DNA of 41,462 nucleotides, from assembly GCA_001821475.1 (NCBI GenBank), contig MHMF01000036.1:1-41462 (forward strand). Direction: 5' to 3'. The position numbers and the translations under genes were made by a program. The DNA is from Candidatus Nealsonbacteria bacterium RIFCSPLOWO2_01_FULL_38_120. GTDB lineage: Bacteria; Patescibacteriota; Minisyncoccia; Minisyncoccales; GWA2-38-27. The notes beneath the pieces are model-generated. The model saw only the letters and a list, made by a program, of their open reading frames with translations. It was not told where the DNA came from and did no database searches. Shown one piece after another: positions 29,246 to 37,799 of this stretch (positions are counted from its first letter, which is position 1; each line of letters starts with the position of its first letter).

Positions 29246-30660
29246 TAAATACTTTTGAAAAATTAGATTCAAAGATAAGTGCTGGAAAGGTTTTTACCCG
29301 GATTGGGCAAGCGGAAGCTTTTATCTCAAAACAACCGATTTATTATTCTCCGGAAGGATTATTATGGTTCTGGGATTTTGAAAGACATTGTTATGAATTA
29401 AAAGATGAAGTGGACTTATTAAACGGGATAAGAACCACTATGGGAATAGATACTATTGACGGCAAAACCCGAACAGAAATATTGTCAGCCCTTAAACAAG
29501 TTGGACGGCAACAATCGCCAAAACAAAAACCAAAGGGCTGGATACAATTTGAAGATGTGATTGTAAATCCTAAAACGCTTGATGTTGAAAAAGCAAATTG
29601 GAAATACTTTTTAACTAACCCAATTCCTCATAAAGTTGGTGAAATTGAAGAAACTCCGGAAATTGATAAATTATTGCGTGATTGGGCTGTTAAAGAGGGG
29701 GTTCAAGACGAAAGTTATATTCAAGGGCTTTATGAGTATATTGCCTACGCTTTGACAGACGACTTATTTATGCAAAGAATTATCGCTTTGACTGGGGGCG
29801 GAAGCAACGGCAAGGGGACTTATTTGAAGCTTGTAGAACAGTTGGTCGGTCGCAAGAATTGCGTTTCCATAGACATAAAAAAGTTGTCTCAAAATAATTT
29901 CGCGATGAGTTCTGTTTATAAAAAGTTGGTGGCATTTGCGGGAGAAGTTGGCTATTCGGATTTAGCGAACACTAATGTTCTTAAAAAACTAACCGGAGAG
30001 GATTTGGTGGAATACGAGTTCAAAGGAAAAAATTCTTTTTCCGATGATAGCATTACTACTTTCTTTATCGCTACGAATAGCTTGCCAACTACTCCGGATA
30101 AGTCGCTTGGGTTTTATAGGCGTTGGGCGATCACGGATTTTCCGAATATATTTGATATTCAGGCCGATGTTCTTTCAAAGGTTAAAGAAGTTGAATATGA
30201 AAATCTTTGCTTAAAGTGCGTCAACATTTTGAAGAGATTATATGAAACCCATAAATTTACTAATGAAGGGGATTATGGGGAAAGGGAACAAAAGTATGAA
30301 GAACGGAGCAATCCATTGCCGACATTTCTTGCGGAAACATGTGAAGAAATTGTAGGTAAAAACATTAAATTACAAGAATTTGGGAATAAATTTAATGCTT
30401 GGTTAAAAACGAAAAGATTGAGGCAGATGACTATTAGGCAAACTGGACAATTATTAAGAGGACTTGGATACGAAATTAACAAAAGAGGATTTCCAAATGA
30501 GCCTAATACTTCTGCTACTGCCATATTAAATATTGGGTGGAAAGAGAAAATTAAAGAACCCCAAAAAGGTCTGTTTTCAGAAGAAGAATATGAAGAGATG
30601 TCAAACGAGATAAGCTCAAAAACTACCGAAACTACCGAAACTACCGAGCTTCCAAGTTAA
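29242..30660 (+). CDS. SF3 helicase (P4/D5-type plasmid-phage replication ATPase)
   Basis: 472 residues. A D5-N-like region (about 30-175) precedes the superfamily 3 helicase core: Walker A TGGGSNGKGT (184-193), motif B LVAFAGEVG (229-237), sensor FIATNSLP (275-282) and arginine finger GFYRRW (290-295). Such helicases open the origin of phages and plasmids. It is translationally coupled to the zinc-finger gene. The extreme C-terminus has SSKTTETTETTELPS, encoded by a triple 9-bp repeat that pairs with complementary repeats just downstream. Confidence 0.88.
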   Translation: MINTFEKLDSKISAGKVFTRIGQAEAFISKQPIYYSPEGLLWFWDFERHCYELKDEVDLLNGIRTTMGIDTIDGKTRTEILSALKQVGRQQSPKQKPKGWIQFEDVIVNPKTLDVEKANWKYFLTNPIPHKVGEIEETPEIDKLLRDWAVKEGVQDESYIQGLYEYIAYALTDDLFMQRIIALTGGGSNGKGTYLKLVEQLVGRKNCVSIDIKKLSQNNFAMSSVYKKLVAFAGEVGYSDLANTNVLKKLTGEDLVEYEFKGKNSFSDDSITTFFIATNSLPTTPDKSLGFYRRWAITDFPNIFDIQADVLSKVKEVEYENLCLKCVNILKRLYETHKFTNEGDYGEREQKYEERSNPLPTFLAETCEEIVGKNIKLQEFGNKFNAWLKTKRLRQMTIRQTGQLLRGLGYEINKRGFPNEPNTSATAILNIGWKEKIKEPQKGLFSEEEYEEMSNEISSKTTETTETTELPS

Positions 30661-30711
30661 TCTTTATAAAGCTCTGAACTGAACCTTCGGTAGTTCTGGT
30701 AGTTCTGGTAG
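30622..30711 (+). terminator. Repeat-built hairpin at the 3' end of the helicase gene
   Basis: Three copies of ACTACCGAA inside the coding end (30622-30647) are complementary to repeated GGTAGTTCT units just after the gene (30687-30711). They can form a stem of over 20 bp with several registers. It probably ends or stabilises the replication transcript. Confidence 0.55.
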
Positions 30712-30815
30712 CAAATAAGCTTAAAATAGTAAAAGGCAAAGATAACTATGCTTAACCAAAATAAAAATAAACTTTGATAGATATGTTTTTATTTATTCAA
30801 GGATAAAATAAAATT

Positions 30816-30971
30816 ATGCAAATTCAACAAAAATTGTTTGAAATTTCAAAAATCAGTAAAGTTTTACCCAAAAATCCCGAAGTATCAGATAGCAGGGAAG
30901 ATTTTATTTTTTGGTTGGCAAGTTTGAGCCCGGAGGATAGGCAGGATTTCAACTTTGTGTTCGGGGATTAA
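30816..30971 (+). CDS. Small hypothetical protein
   Basis: 51 residues starting MQIQQKLFEISKISKV and ending NFVFGD. Acidic second half (REDFIFWLASLSPEDRQDF). A clean ATG frame after a 155-base spacer that holds nothing else but the hairpin repeats. No family is recognised. Confidence 0.45.
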   Translation: MQIQQKLFEISKISKVLPKNPEVSDSREDFIFWLASLSPEDRQDFNFVFGD

Positions 30972-30985
30972 AGGTCGCGTAAAAA

Positions 30986-31035
30986 ATTGGTAATCATTCG
31001 GGGGTGGGTTCGCTGATTAGCAATCCCTCCCCGAA
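30986..31035 (+). promoter_or_regulatory. Interleaved double hairpin (A-B-A'-B') before a membrane peptide
   Basis: A ATTGGTAATCA (30986-30996) pairs with A' TGATTAGCAAT (31014-31024), one mismatch. B (30997-31008, TTCGGGG core) pairs with B' (31025-31035, CCCCGAA core). A abuts B and A' abuts B', so only one stem can form. The ATG is at 31045. Confidence 0.65.
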
Positions 31036-31044
31036 TTAAAAATT

Positions 31045-31116
31045 ATGGATTTATTTTATTCTTTCGCTTCAATGGTGTTCTTTATGGCAATTGGAGCGTT
31101 TATCTTTCGCCATTAG
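31045..31116 (+). CDS. Possible 23-residue membrane peptide
   Basis: MDLFYSFASMVFFMAIGAFI and three further residues, stop TAG 31114-31116: a short hydrophobic helix with a basic end. It is like a tiny holin or membrane-targeting peptide in size only. The start lies 9 bases after a structured leader. Confidence 0.4.
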   Translation: MDLFYSFASMVFFMAIGAFIFRH

Positions 31117-31122
31117 AAGCAG

Positions 31123-31152
31123 GGGAGGGTGGAGCTATTCTTCGCCCTCCCA
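31123..31152 (+). promoter_or_regulatory. Hairpin between tiny genes
   Basis: GGGAGGG pairs with CCCTCCC across a 15-base loop. No T tract follows; a Shine-Dalgarno sequence AAGGAGG is 15 bases downstream. Confidence 0.45.
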
Positions 31153-31184
31153 AGAATTATAAATTAAGGAGGAATAAAAAAAAT

Positions 31185-31319
31185 ATGGAAAATAAAACTG
31201 ATGAAGAGATTAGTTCGATGAGGTTTGAGGTTTTGCTGGGAAATCTAAATTTATTGGAAAGTAAATTAGATAAATTGGAAGCTAAAATTGATTTGTTAAA
31301 GCCTAAAAAGGCTTCTTAA
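31185..31319 (+). CDS. Small coiled-coil protein
   Basis: 44 residues beginning MENKTDEEISSMRFEVLLGN with heptads LNLLESKLDKLEAKIDLLK, a parallel coiled coil. Strong Shine-Dalgarno AAGGAGG ends 12 bases before the ATG. Likely a small oligomeric element protein. Confidence 0.6.
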   Translation: MENKTDEEISSMRFEVLLGNLNLLESKLDKLEAKIDLLKPKKAS

Positions 31320-31352
31320 AGCGAAAAATAAGGGTCGTATAGCGACTACAAC

Positions 31353-31426
31353 TTCCCATCGTGGGAACTTGATAGCGACTAAACAATCTACTCCCCCTAA
31401 TTTGAATGGGAATTAAGGGGAGTAGA
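31353..31426 (+). promoter_or_regulatory. Hairpins before the 111-residue gene
   Basis: TCTACTCCCC (31388-31397) pairs perfectly with GGGGAGTAGA (31417-31426). Its loop has ATGGGAA (31406-31412), complementary to TTCCCAT at 31353-31359, which can instead pair with TGGGAA at 31362-31367. This is a weaker version of the interleaved pattern. Confidence 0.45.
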
Positions 31427-31468
31427 ATTAAATAAATAATCAGTAGTTTGTTTATAGGAGGAAAACTT

Positions 31469-31804
31469 ATGGAAAATATAGATATAAAAAAAGGTGGCAT
31501 TGAGGAAATGATTAAGGCATTCCGCGAAGACCATCAAAATGAGGAATTAAAGCAAAGGGTGGCGGCGAAGGGTTGGGGCAACGCAAGTGAGAGCGAGAGG
31601 AAAGAGATTTTATCAAAATTGGGGTATTCAGAACCTAACTATCCCAAAAATGTCGAGGACTTGGGTTCTTCGGAGGAAGCCATTAGGTCATTCGCGGAAA
31701 AGGGTCAAAAAATAGACAGAGGCGTAGAGGCAGAAAAGGTCAGAAAGGATTTTTTATTCGGCATTAAAGATGTTCCTGCGAAACAGGGAACGATTTTAAG
31801 ATGA
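31469..31804 (+). CDS. Hypothetical protein upstream of TerS-like gene
   Basis: 111 residues with helices and many charged residues, including IEEMIKAFREDHQNEELKQR and GWGNASESERKEILSKLGY. A strong AGGAGG precedes the ATG at 31469, so the in-frame TTG at 31448 is not the start. Its end overlaps the next gene by 4 bases, so the two are coupled. No family recognised. Confidence 0.65.
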   Translation: MENIDIKKGGIEEMIKAFREDHQNEELKQRVAAKGWGNASESERKEILSKLGYSEPNYPKNVEDLGSSEEAIRSFAEKGQKIDRGVEAEKVRKDFLFGIKDVPAKQGTILR

Positions 31805-32250
31805 AAATGCTCACACTAAAACAGAAATTGTTTGTTCAACGAACAGCTCAAAGCTTAAATCCTACTCAAAGTGCCAGAGAGGTTTATGATTGTTCTTCGG
31901 GCAGTGCAAAGGTGATCGCGTCGATAAACCTTCGAAAGCCCGCAGTGGCACTTGCTTTGAAAGAGAAACTTGAAATAAGCGGTTTTTCTGATGAAACAAT
32001 AGTTGAAAAGCTCAAAGAACTCATCACTGCCAACAGGATAACTGAATATAAGGGAGTAGCGAAGATGACTAACTTGCCAAATTACCCGGAGAGAAGGAAG
32101 ACGCTTGATATGGTGCTGAATTTAATGGGAGCATACCCGCCCTCACGGGCGGAAGTTAAGAGCGTCAAGGCGGAATTTAAAGGCAAGTTGAAAGAATTGA
32201 ACATAGAACAATTACAAGGGCTGTTAGGGAAGAAGTCCGATGATGAGTAG
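31801..32250 (+). CDS. Terminase small subunit-like DNA-binding protein
   Basis: 149 residues. The N-terminal region LTLKQKLFVQRTAQSLNPTQSAREVYDCSSGSAKVIASINLRKPAV has the pattern of phage TerS proteins (LTxKQxxFV, then N-x-T-Q-A/S-A, then a homeodomain-like helix-turn-helix ending in P-x-V). TerS picks the DNA to be packaged by the large subunit. There is no large terminase gene in this window. The C-terminal half may form the oligomer ring. It could also be a plain HTH regulator. Confidence 0.6.
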   Translation: MKMLTLKQKLFVQRTAQSLNPTQSAREVYDCSSGSAKVIASINLRKPAVALALKEKLEISGFSDETIVEKLKELITANRITEYKGVAKMTNLPNYPERRKTLDMVLNLMGAYPPSRAEVKSVKAEFKGKLKELNIEQLQGLLGKKSDDE

Positions 32251-32300
32251 GGGGTGGGGTGGGCTTTCACTTTGTAGAATAGATAGATTTAACCCCCCTT

Positions 32301-32370
32301 ATACGCTCTTATAAAATTTCAATTTCAAAAACCTCCCATACGCTCTTATAAAATTCCAATCCCAAAACCC
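32301..32370. repeat. Two tandem 37-bp repeats before the 506-residue gene
   Basis: ATACGCTCTTATAAAATT followed by TCAATTTCAAAA-type sequence occurs at 32301-32333 and again at 32338-32370. They lie in the spacer between the TerS-like gene and its neighbour. They could be TerS or repressor binding sites (cos/pac-like) or iterons. Confidence 0.6.
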
Positions 32371-32406
32371 TAAAAAATAATATAATAAAAAAGGAGTGAA
32401 CAAAAT

Positions 32407-33927
32407 ATGGCATTAGCAACCACAACTTCAATCGTAGATTATTTAAAATCGGAAGGAAAACCCTCTGACTACACTTATCGCAGTAAGCTTTACAAAGAAC
32501 TTGGTTTGGAAAGCAAATACGGAGGTTATGTCGGAGCGGGTCAACAAAATACCGGAATGATAAATCTTTTAAGTTCTCAAAAGAGCGTTGCAAATCAACC
32601 TGCTCCCGCAACGAATAGTCCTTCGCCACAGCAACAAACTATTCCCAACAAGGTTTATAAATACCAAGTGAACGGAGTTGATTATTTTCAAGTATTGCCG
32701 GGAACGAATACTCCGCGCGGTTCAACAGAAGTTGCTCCAGAACAAGCAATTACCGAATTGCAAAGTTTAATATCAAAAAATAATCAAACCTATATCCCAA
32801 ATACTACAAAACTTCAATTTCCTACTCTTTCAAGCGAATATCAGAAACGGATTGACGAAATAAAAGCGATGTCTCCGCAAAGCGATGTAATCTCTTCATA
32901 CCAAACTCCGTGGGGAGAAACACTAACAAATACAAAACAATCAACCATAGACGAAATACAAAAGAAGGAAGAAGCAGTGAAAGCGGGGACGATGAAAAGC
33001 TTGGGCAATGGGTTATATGTCCCGACAGGAAGTCCCGCCAGTATGGAGACGAGTATTTTGAACGGAAGTGAAGTGAATTCGTCTTATCAATACACCGCGC
33101 CAACAGCAAAAGATTTGCAGGGTATTATTGAAGAGTCAATCGGAACATCAGATTTATCTGAAATTATTGGCGATGTTTCGTCCGGGAATATCACAACTCC
33201 TGAACTGGAATTATCAAAAGAAGATAAAGACGCTCAACTGGCAAAGCTTAAGACAGATACCGCTTCTGCGTTGCAAACTCTTCAACAAAATCTTGCCAGT
33301 AGAGGAATGACTTTCTCAGGGGTGAGAACCGTGGCAGAGGAGAAATTGGCGGCAGATTCTTTAGCCGAAGAAGCCGGTATCAGCAGAGACTTTGCAGGCA
33401 AGATAATCAGCGCGGCGAGGCAAGAGCAAAGTAGGCGTGAGACCGCATTAAAATCAGCGGAAAATAATTACAATAAGGCTCTTGAAGCTCAAGGTTTCGT
33501 TTATAATCCGTTCACAGATACCATAAAAAAAACACTTTCAAGAGAACAATTTGAAGCTAATCAAAATCAGCCAGAAAAAGTTGATACGCAGATAGTAGAA
33601 ATCAATGGCAGAAAACTCTTAATCAATTCCCAGACAGGCGAAACAATTCAGGACTTAGGGAATATCACAATCAAGGACACAACATCTGGTTCAGATGACT
33701 TGGCGACTATTGAAAACAAATTATTGCAAAGCCGAAAAGGCGGAACTTATGTTGATGGTAATGTTTATCAAGAAACTAAACGAAACGCTAAAATGTCCCC
33801 CACAGAATTTGATCGCCGTTATTCTGATTTGTTAAGCCCGGGAGACCAAGTAAAATACGGATTAAAGTCGGGAACAAGTTCAACTGGCTCAACAAATAAC
33901 GCAGATAATCTCTTTGATACTCTCTAA
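32407..33927 (+). CDS. Virus-like protein of unknown function, 506 residues
   Basis: 506 residues, Gln-, Ser- and Thr-rich with long helical parts. The N-terminal region SIVDYLKSEGKPSDYTYRSK and GYVGAGQQNTGMINLL resembles a short repeat seen at the start of some phage proteins. A helical region around 275-350 has TASALQTLQQNLASRGMTFSG. It is preceded by AAGGAGTGA. A structural or injected protein is likely, but no fold is recognised. The next gene starts 4 bases after its stop. Confidence 0.55.
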   Translation: MALATTTSIVDYLKSEGKPSDYTYRSKLYKELGLESKYGGYVGAGQQNTGMINLLSSQKSVANQPAPATNSPSPQQQTIPNKVYKYQVNGVDYFQVLPGTNTPRGSTEVAPEQAITELQSLISKNNQTYIPNTTKLQFPTLSSEYQKRIDEIKAMSPQSDVISSYQTPWGETLTNTKQSTIDEIQKKEEAVKAGTMKSLGNGLYVPTGSPASMETSILNGSEVNSSYQYTAPTAKDLQGIIEESIGTSDLSEIIGDVSSGNITTPELELSKEDKDAQLAKLKTDTASALQTLQQNLASRGMTFSGVRTVAEEKLAADSLAEEAGISRDFAGKIISAARQEQSRRETALKSAENNYNKALEAQGFVYNPFTDTIKKTLSREQFEANQNQPEKVDTQIVEINGRKLLINSQTGETIQDLGNITIKDTTSGSDDLATIENKLLQSRKGGTYVDGNVYQETKRNAKMSPTEFDRRYSDLLSPGDQVKYGLKSGTSSTGSTNNADNLFDTL

Positions 33928-33931
33928 AAAT

Positions 33932-36900
33932 ATGGATACTACTTCAAAATATATTCAAGACCCGAATAATCCGAATGCCAGTATTCCTAATCCAAATTAT
34001 GGGAAGAAATTATCGTTCATTGATTTTCTAAAAGAAATCCCAGCTACTACTCAAAAAGTTATCAATGTTATTCAAGGACTTTCTAATCCCTCTGTTGGAA
34101 TGGTTCAATTAGCTTCTAACAAAAAGGTTCAGGAAGCAGGATTAAGTATGGGAAAAGAGGTCTTGCGAGGAACAGCTCGGAGCGGAGGAAGCGTTGCAAT
34201 GACATTGGCAACTCCTTTTATCGGAACGCAAGAATTAACTTCCGAACAATTTGAAAATGACCCTGATTTGAAATGGGCAAAAGAAACAATTTTTGGCAAA
34301 GACCCAGTAAAATCCTTGCAGACAAGAATTGCGGAGGCGGAAGTCAAGACAAAACCATATCTCGGAAAAACAGCTCTGCCTCTTTCTGTTGTTGGTGTTG
34401 GTTTAATGACTGGTTTAGATTTTACAGGGGCGGGTGGAGAAAAGAACGCAATAAAACTTCTTTCTAAAACTTCAAAAATTGAAGAAGTTGGCAATATCTT
34501 AAAATCATTAAAGGTTGCAGACGAGTTAATTCCTGAATACTCAAAAGTTTTTGCGGGAATAACAAAAGAAGCGGAAGTGGCAAATAAATTAAACGAAGTT
34601 CAGAAAGCGACAAAAGTTGTTGGTTTAGAAAAAGAGTTAAGGCAAACATATCTTTCAAGCAAACCTGCTATTGAAGAAAATCTTGGCAAGGTTTGGCAGG
34701 AGCTTGATATGTCCGAAGCGGGGGAAAGAATTTTAACAGGAGAAGCAGGCCAAACAGCAGGTGGCGAATGGATAGGAAAGCCATCGTCTTTTCCAGATTG
34801 GATTCCGGAGAATTTACGCTCCAAAGAATTATTTGATAAAGTAATGAATGGGCTGTCCGATGTTGAAGGGATTAAATTTCCAGTAGGCAATAGACCAAAA
34901 CAGAGAGAATTGTATAATATCTTATTAGACGAAGTTGAGAAAAAGTCGGGTCTCGATTCGTCTAAAATTAGAAATCAAATCATAGAAATTTATGGAGAAA
35001 TCAACAAAGGAGAAATTACAGAGAGCGTTCGTGGAGGCGTTAGAGGAAGCCTCGCAGGAGCAATCTCAAAAGAGCAACTCCCAAGAGGAATCGAAGAACT
35101 CGGAGAAATAAAACCAGCCCTGCAAGGTGGCGATTTAGCGACCAAAGAAGCTGGTTTTTTAATTGGAAAAGAAAGACAATTCCTTCAAAGTGTAAAAGAA
35201 GCAAGACCTGATATTCCAATAAAAATTGGCGGACAATATATCCCAAGAAGCACAGATAATTTAGCTATCCAAGCAAGGAATTTAATTAAGGATAATTTGG
35301 CAGAAGCAGAGAGTATAGCAAGAGTTGGGACAGACGATAAAGCAGTAGCCATAGCTTCCGAGCTTATAAAACATTACGGAGACGAAGCAATAAAAACCTC
35401 AGACCAAGCAGTTAAAAACACTCTATACGAAAAAGCCAGTGAAGTGGCTCATACAACAGCAGAGAAGCTCACAGAACTTGGAAGAGGAGTTCAGGCCGCC
35501 AGCATTATGGGACGACTAACACCAGAAGGAATGTTAAGGTTCGCCGCCAAAGAAATAAATAAATACAATGATGCTGTTGATACTTCAAAGGGATTATTTG
35601 GATTAAAAAAGAAAATACCGCAACTAACACCAGAACAAACTGAAACGATTTTGAAAGAAATGAAAAACATTTCTGCAATGCCAGACGGAACTAAAAAGGC
35701 AATAGCTTTTAAGAAAGTGGCTGATGCTGTCGCAGATATTATTCCATCGTCAAATTTCAAGAAATTTATTTCTCTTTGGAAAGCAGGTTTATTAACGGGA
35801 ATAAAAACATCAGGGCTTAATACTTTATCAAACCTTTTTCACGGAACAAGCGAAGTAATAAAAGATATTCCAGCTTCCGCAGTGGATAGCGTTGCAGGTT
35901 TATTTACCAAAGAAAGAACTCTTGCGTTCACAACCAAAGGAACTTTGGAGGGAATAAAAGAGGGCTTTATAAAAGGTTGGCAATATCTGACTACCGGGTT
36001 GGACGAAAGAAACATTGGCGCGAAACTTGATTTGAAAAAGGTAAGTTTTGGAAAAGGCAAAGTTGCAAAGGCGTTGCAAAAATACGAAGAGAGTATTTTT
36101 CATCTTATGGGAGCTGAAGACCAGCCATTTTATTACGGAGCAAAGGCAAGAAGTTTAGCAAGCCAAGCAATAGCCCAAGCAAAGAATGAAGGATTGAAAG
36201 GTGCAGAAGCAACGAAGTTTATTGAAGACCTCATAAAAAACCCAACAGATAAAATGATGAAGTATGCTGTAAGCGACGCGGAGATTGCTGTATTTCAGAA
36301 TAAAACAACTCTTGGAGAAATAGCTCAAGCAGTTCAGAAAGCTCCGGGCGGAGAGATTGTTGTTCCTTTTGGCAGAACACCCGCAAGCGTTGCAACGCAG
36401 ATGATAAATTATTCTCCTATTGGAATAGTTAAGACGATCGTTGAAAACATCGGCAAAGGAAAGTTTGACCAGAGAGCTTTTTCACAGGGAATAGGTAGGG
36501 CAATCACTGGGACAGGAGCGATGTATATTGGGACAGAATTATTCAAAAAGGGCTTAATAAGTTTGTCCTACCCAACAAGTGAAAAAGAGCAAAAGCTCTG
36601 GGAGCTTGAAGGTAGGACAGCTAACTCAATAAATATCGGAGGGAAGTGGAGAAATATCAGTATCTTCGGCCCAGCAGGAAATCTCTTAATCGCTGGCGGA
36701 AACTATCAGCAAGCATTGGAAGAAAGCGGAAGCCCAACTCAAGCGATAATCGCTTCTTCTCTTGGGGGAATTAAATCCCTGAAAGAACAGACATTTCTCT
36801 CGGGAATAAATCAAATCATAAACGCCATAGATAATCCGCAGACATCTGCCGTAGGATACGCAGGCGGTTTAATCTCTTCCCTTATCCCCACGATCGTTGG

Positions 36901-37468
36901 AGATGTGGCAAAGACGACAGACACAACGGAGAGGAGAACTCCGGCTATTCTTGATAAGTCGTTAGCCAAGATACCGGGAGCGAGGGAAACTCTTGAACCC
37001 CAAGTAAATGTTTTGGGCCAAGAAAGACAACTGGGCGGGAACTGGTTGGAAACAATGATTGACCCAAGCAGGCCTTCAAACATAATCTCAACTCCTGTCT
37101 CAACAGAATTAAGACGCCTTTGGAACGCAGGACTAAAATCCTCTCCGACTTTGGTTGGAGATAAAAACGGATACAAAGGACTAACGCCCGAAGAGAACAC
37201 TGCCATTTGGAAAAGAACAGGAGAATTGATGGACGGCAAACTGAATAACTTAATCAACTTGGAACAATATAAAAAACTTGATGATGAGGACAGGGCGAAT
37301 TTAGTAGAGATCGTGATTGATAAATCCAAGCTATTGGCAAGAGCTCAAGCTGTTATGGATTTGACAGAAGAATTATCGGGACAGGAATTAAAAAACAAGT
37401 TGAGCGAATTGAAAAAAAGCGGATTGATGACAAAAGAAGTTTTCAAGAAGTATTTAGAAATAAAATAA
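33932..37468 (+). CDS. Giant virus-like protein, 1178 residues
   Basis: The ATG at 33932 gives 1178 residues (MDTTSKYIQDPNNPNASIPN start); an earlier TTG at 33914 overlaps the previous gene. The protein has hydrophobic stretches (PLSVVGVGLMTGLDFTGAGG; later SLWKAGLLTGIKTSGLNTLS) and many helical regions. The segment with WKAGLLTGIKTSGLNTLSN resembles a repeated theme in large polyvalent or ejected phage proteins. It is a quarter of the whole element. No peptidase, muramidase or polymerase motif was seen. Confidence 0.55.
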   Translation: MDTTSKYIQDPNNPNASIPNPNYGKKLSFIDFLKEIPATTQKVINVIQGLSNPSVGMVQLASNKKVQEAGLSMGKEVLRGTARSGGSVAMTLATPFIGTQELTSEQFENDPDLKWAKETIFGKDPVKSLQTRIAEAEVKTKPYLGKTALPLSVVGVGLMTGLDFTGAGGEKNAIKLLSKTSKIEEVGNILKSLKVADELIPEYSKVFAGITKEAEVANKLNEVQKATKVVGLEKELRQTYLSSKPAIEENLGKVWQELDMSEAGERILTGEAGQTAGGEWIGKPSSFPDWIPENLRSKELFDKVMNGLSDVEGIKFPVGNRPKQRELYNILLDEVEKKSGLDSSKIRNQIIEIYGEINKGEITESVRGGVRGSLAGAISKEQLPRGIEELGEIKPALQGGDLATKEAGFLIGKERQFLQSVKEARPDIPIKIGGQYIPRSTDNLAIQARNLIKDNLAEAESIARVGTDDKAVAIASELIKHYGDEAIKTSDQAVKNTLYEKASEVAHTTAEKLTELGRGVQAASIMGRLTPEGMLRFAAKEINKYNDAVDTSKGLFGLKKKIPQLTPEQTETILKEMKNISAMPDGTKKAIAFKKVADAVADIIPSSNFKKFISLWKAGLLTGIKTSGLNTLSNLFHGTSEVIKDIPASAVDSVAGLFTKERTLAFTTKGTLEGIKEGFIKGWQYLTTGLDERNIGAKLDLKKVSFGKGKVAKALQKYEESIFHLMGAEDQPFYYGAKARSLASQAIAQAKNEGLKGAEATKFIEDLIKNPTDKMMKYAVSDAEIAVFQNKTTLGEIAQAVQKAPGGEIVVPFGRTPASVATQMINYSPIGIVKTIVENIGKGKFDQRAFSQGIGRAITGTGAMYIGTELFKKGLISLSYPTSEKEQKLWELEGRTANSINIGGKWRNISIFGPAGNLLIAGGNYQQALEESGSPTQAIIASSLGGIKSLKEQTFLSGINQIINAIDNPQTSAVGYAGGLISSLIPTIVGDVAKTTDTTERRTPAILDKSLAKIPGARETLEPQVNVLGQERQLGGNWLETMIDPSRPSNIISTPVSTELRRLWNAGLKSSPTLVGDKNGYKGLTPEENTAIWKRTGELMDGKLNNLINLEQYKKLDDEDRANLVEIVIDKSKLLARAQAVMDLTEELSGQELKNKLSELKKSGLMTKEVFKKYLEIK

Positions 37469-37472
37469 TTAT

Positions 37473-37715
37473 ATGCCAAGACGATTGCCAACAAATAAAA
37501 CAAAGGAACACAAGATGATTATTCTGGCGGTAGATGATTATTTTGGAAATGGTTGTTCCCCAGCAGATAAGAAATTAAAGACGAATATCTGCCTTTGGCT
37601 AATGCGGAGAAAGAGAGGCGTTTCCCTATCAGATGAGCAGAAAGAAGCAGTGGCGATAGTAAGAGATAACCTCAACGATAAGATATACCGGAATAACCTT
37701 TGTTGTGCCCTATAA
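37473..37715 (+). CDS. Small hypothetical protein
   Basis: 80 residues starting MPRRLPTNKTKEHKMIILAV, with Cys at GCSPADKKLKTNICLWLMRR and NNLCCAL at the end. Basic. It begins 4 bases after the giant gene, so it is probably translated with it. No family recognised. Confidence 0.5.
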   Translation: MPRRLPTNKTKEHKMIILAVDDYFGNGCSPADKKLKTNICLWLMRRKRGVSLSDEQKEAVAIVRDNLNDKIYRNNLCCAL

Positions 37716-37799
37716 CAATAGCTTGATAGGTCAAAGAGGTAGTAAGTGTCGGCTCGGAGGGGTTATGTCTGGCGATGTGAGGGCGAAAAGGGTAAGTAG

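Noticed and set aside
31388..31426. Integron attC sites between the element's tiny genes
   Set aside because: The hairpins lack GTTRRRY/RYYYAAC core sites and no tyrosine integron integrase is present.
37697..37735. Further interleaved hairpin before the broken regulator
   Set aside because: The stems are only 5 bp each (TTGTT/AACAA and CCTAT/ATAGG), within chance expectation.
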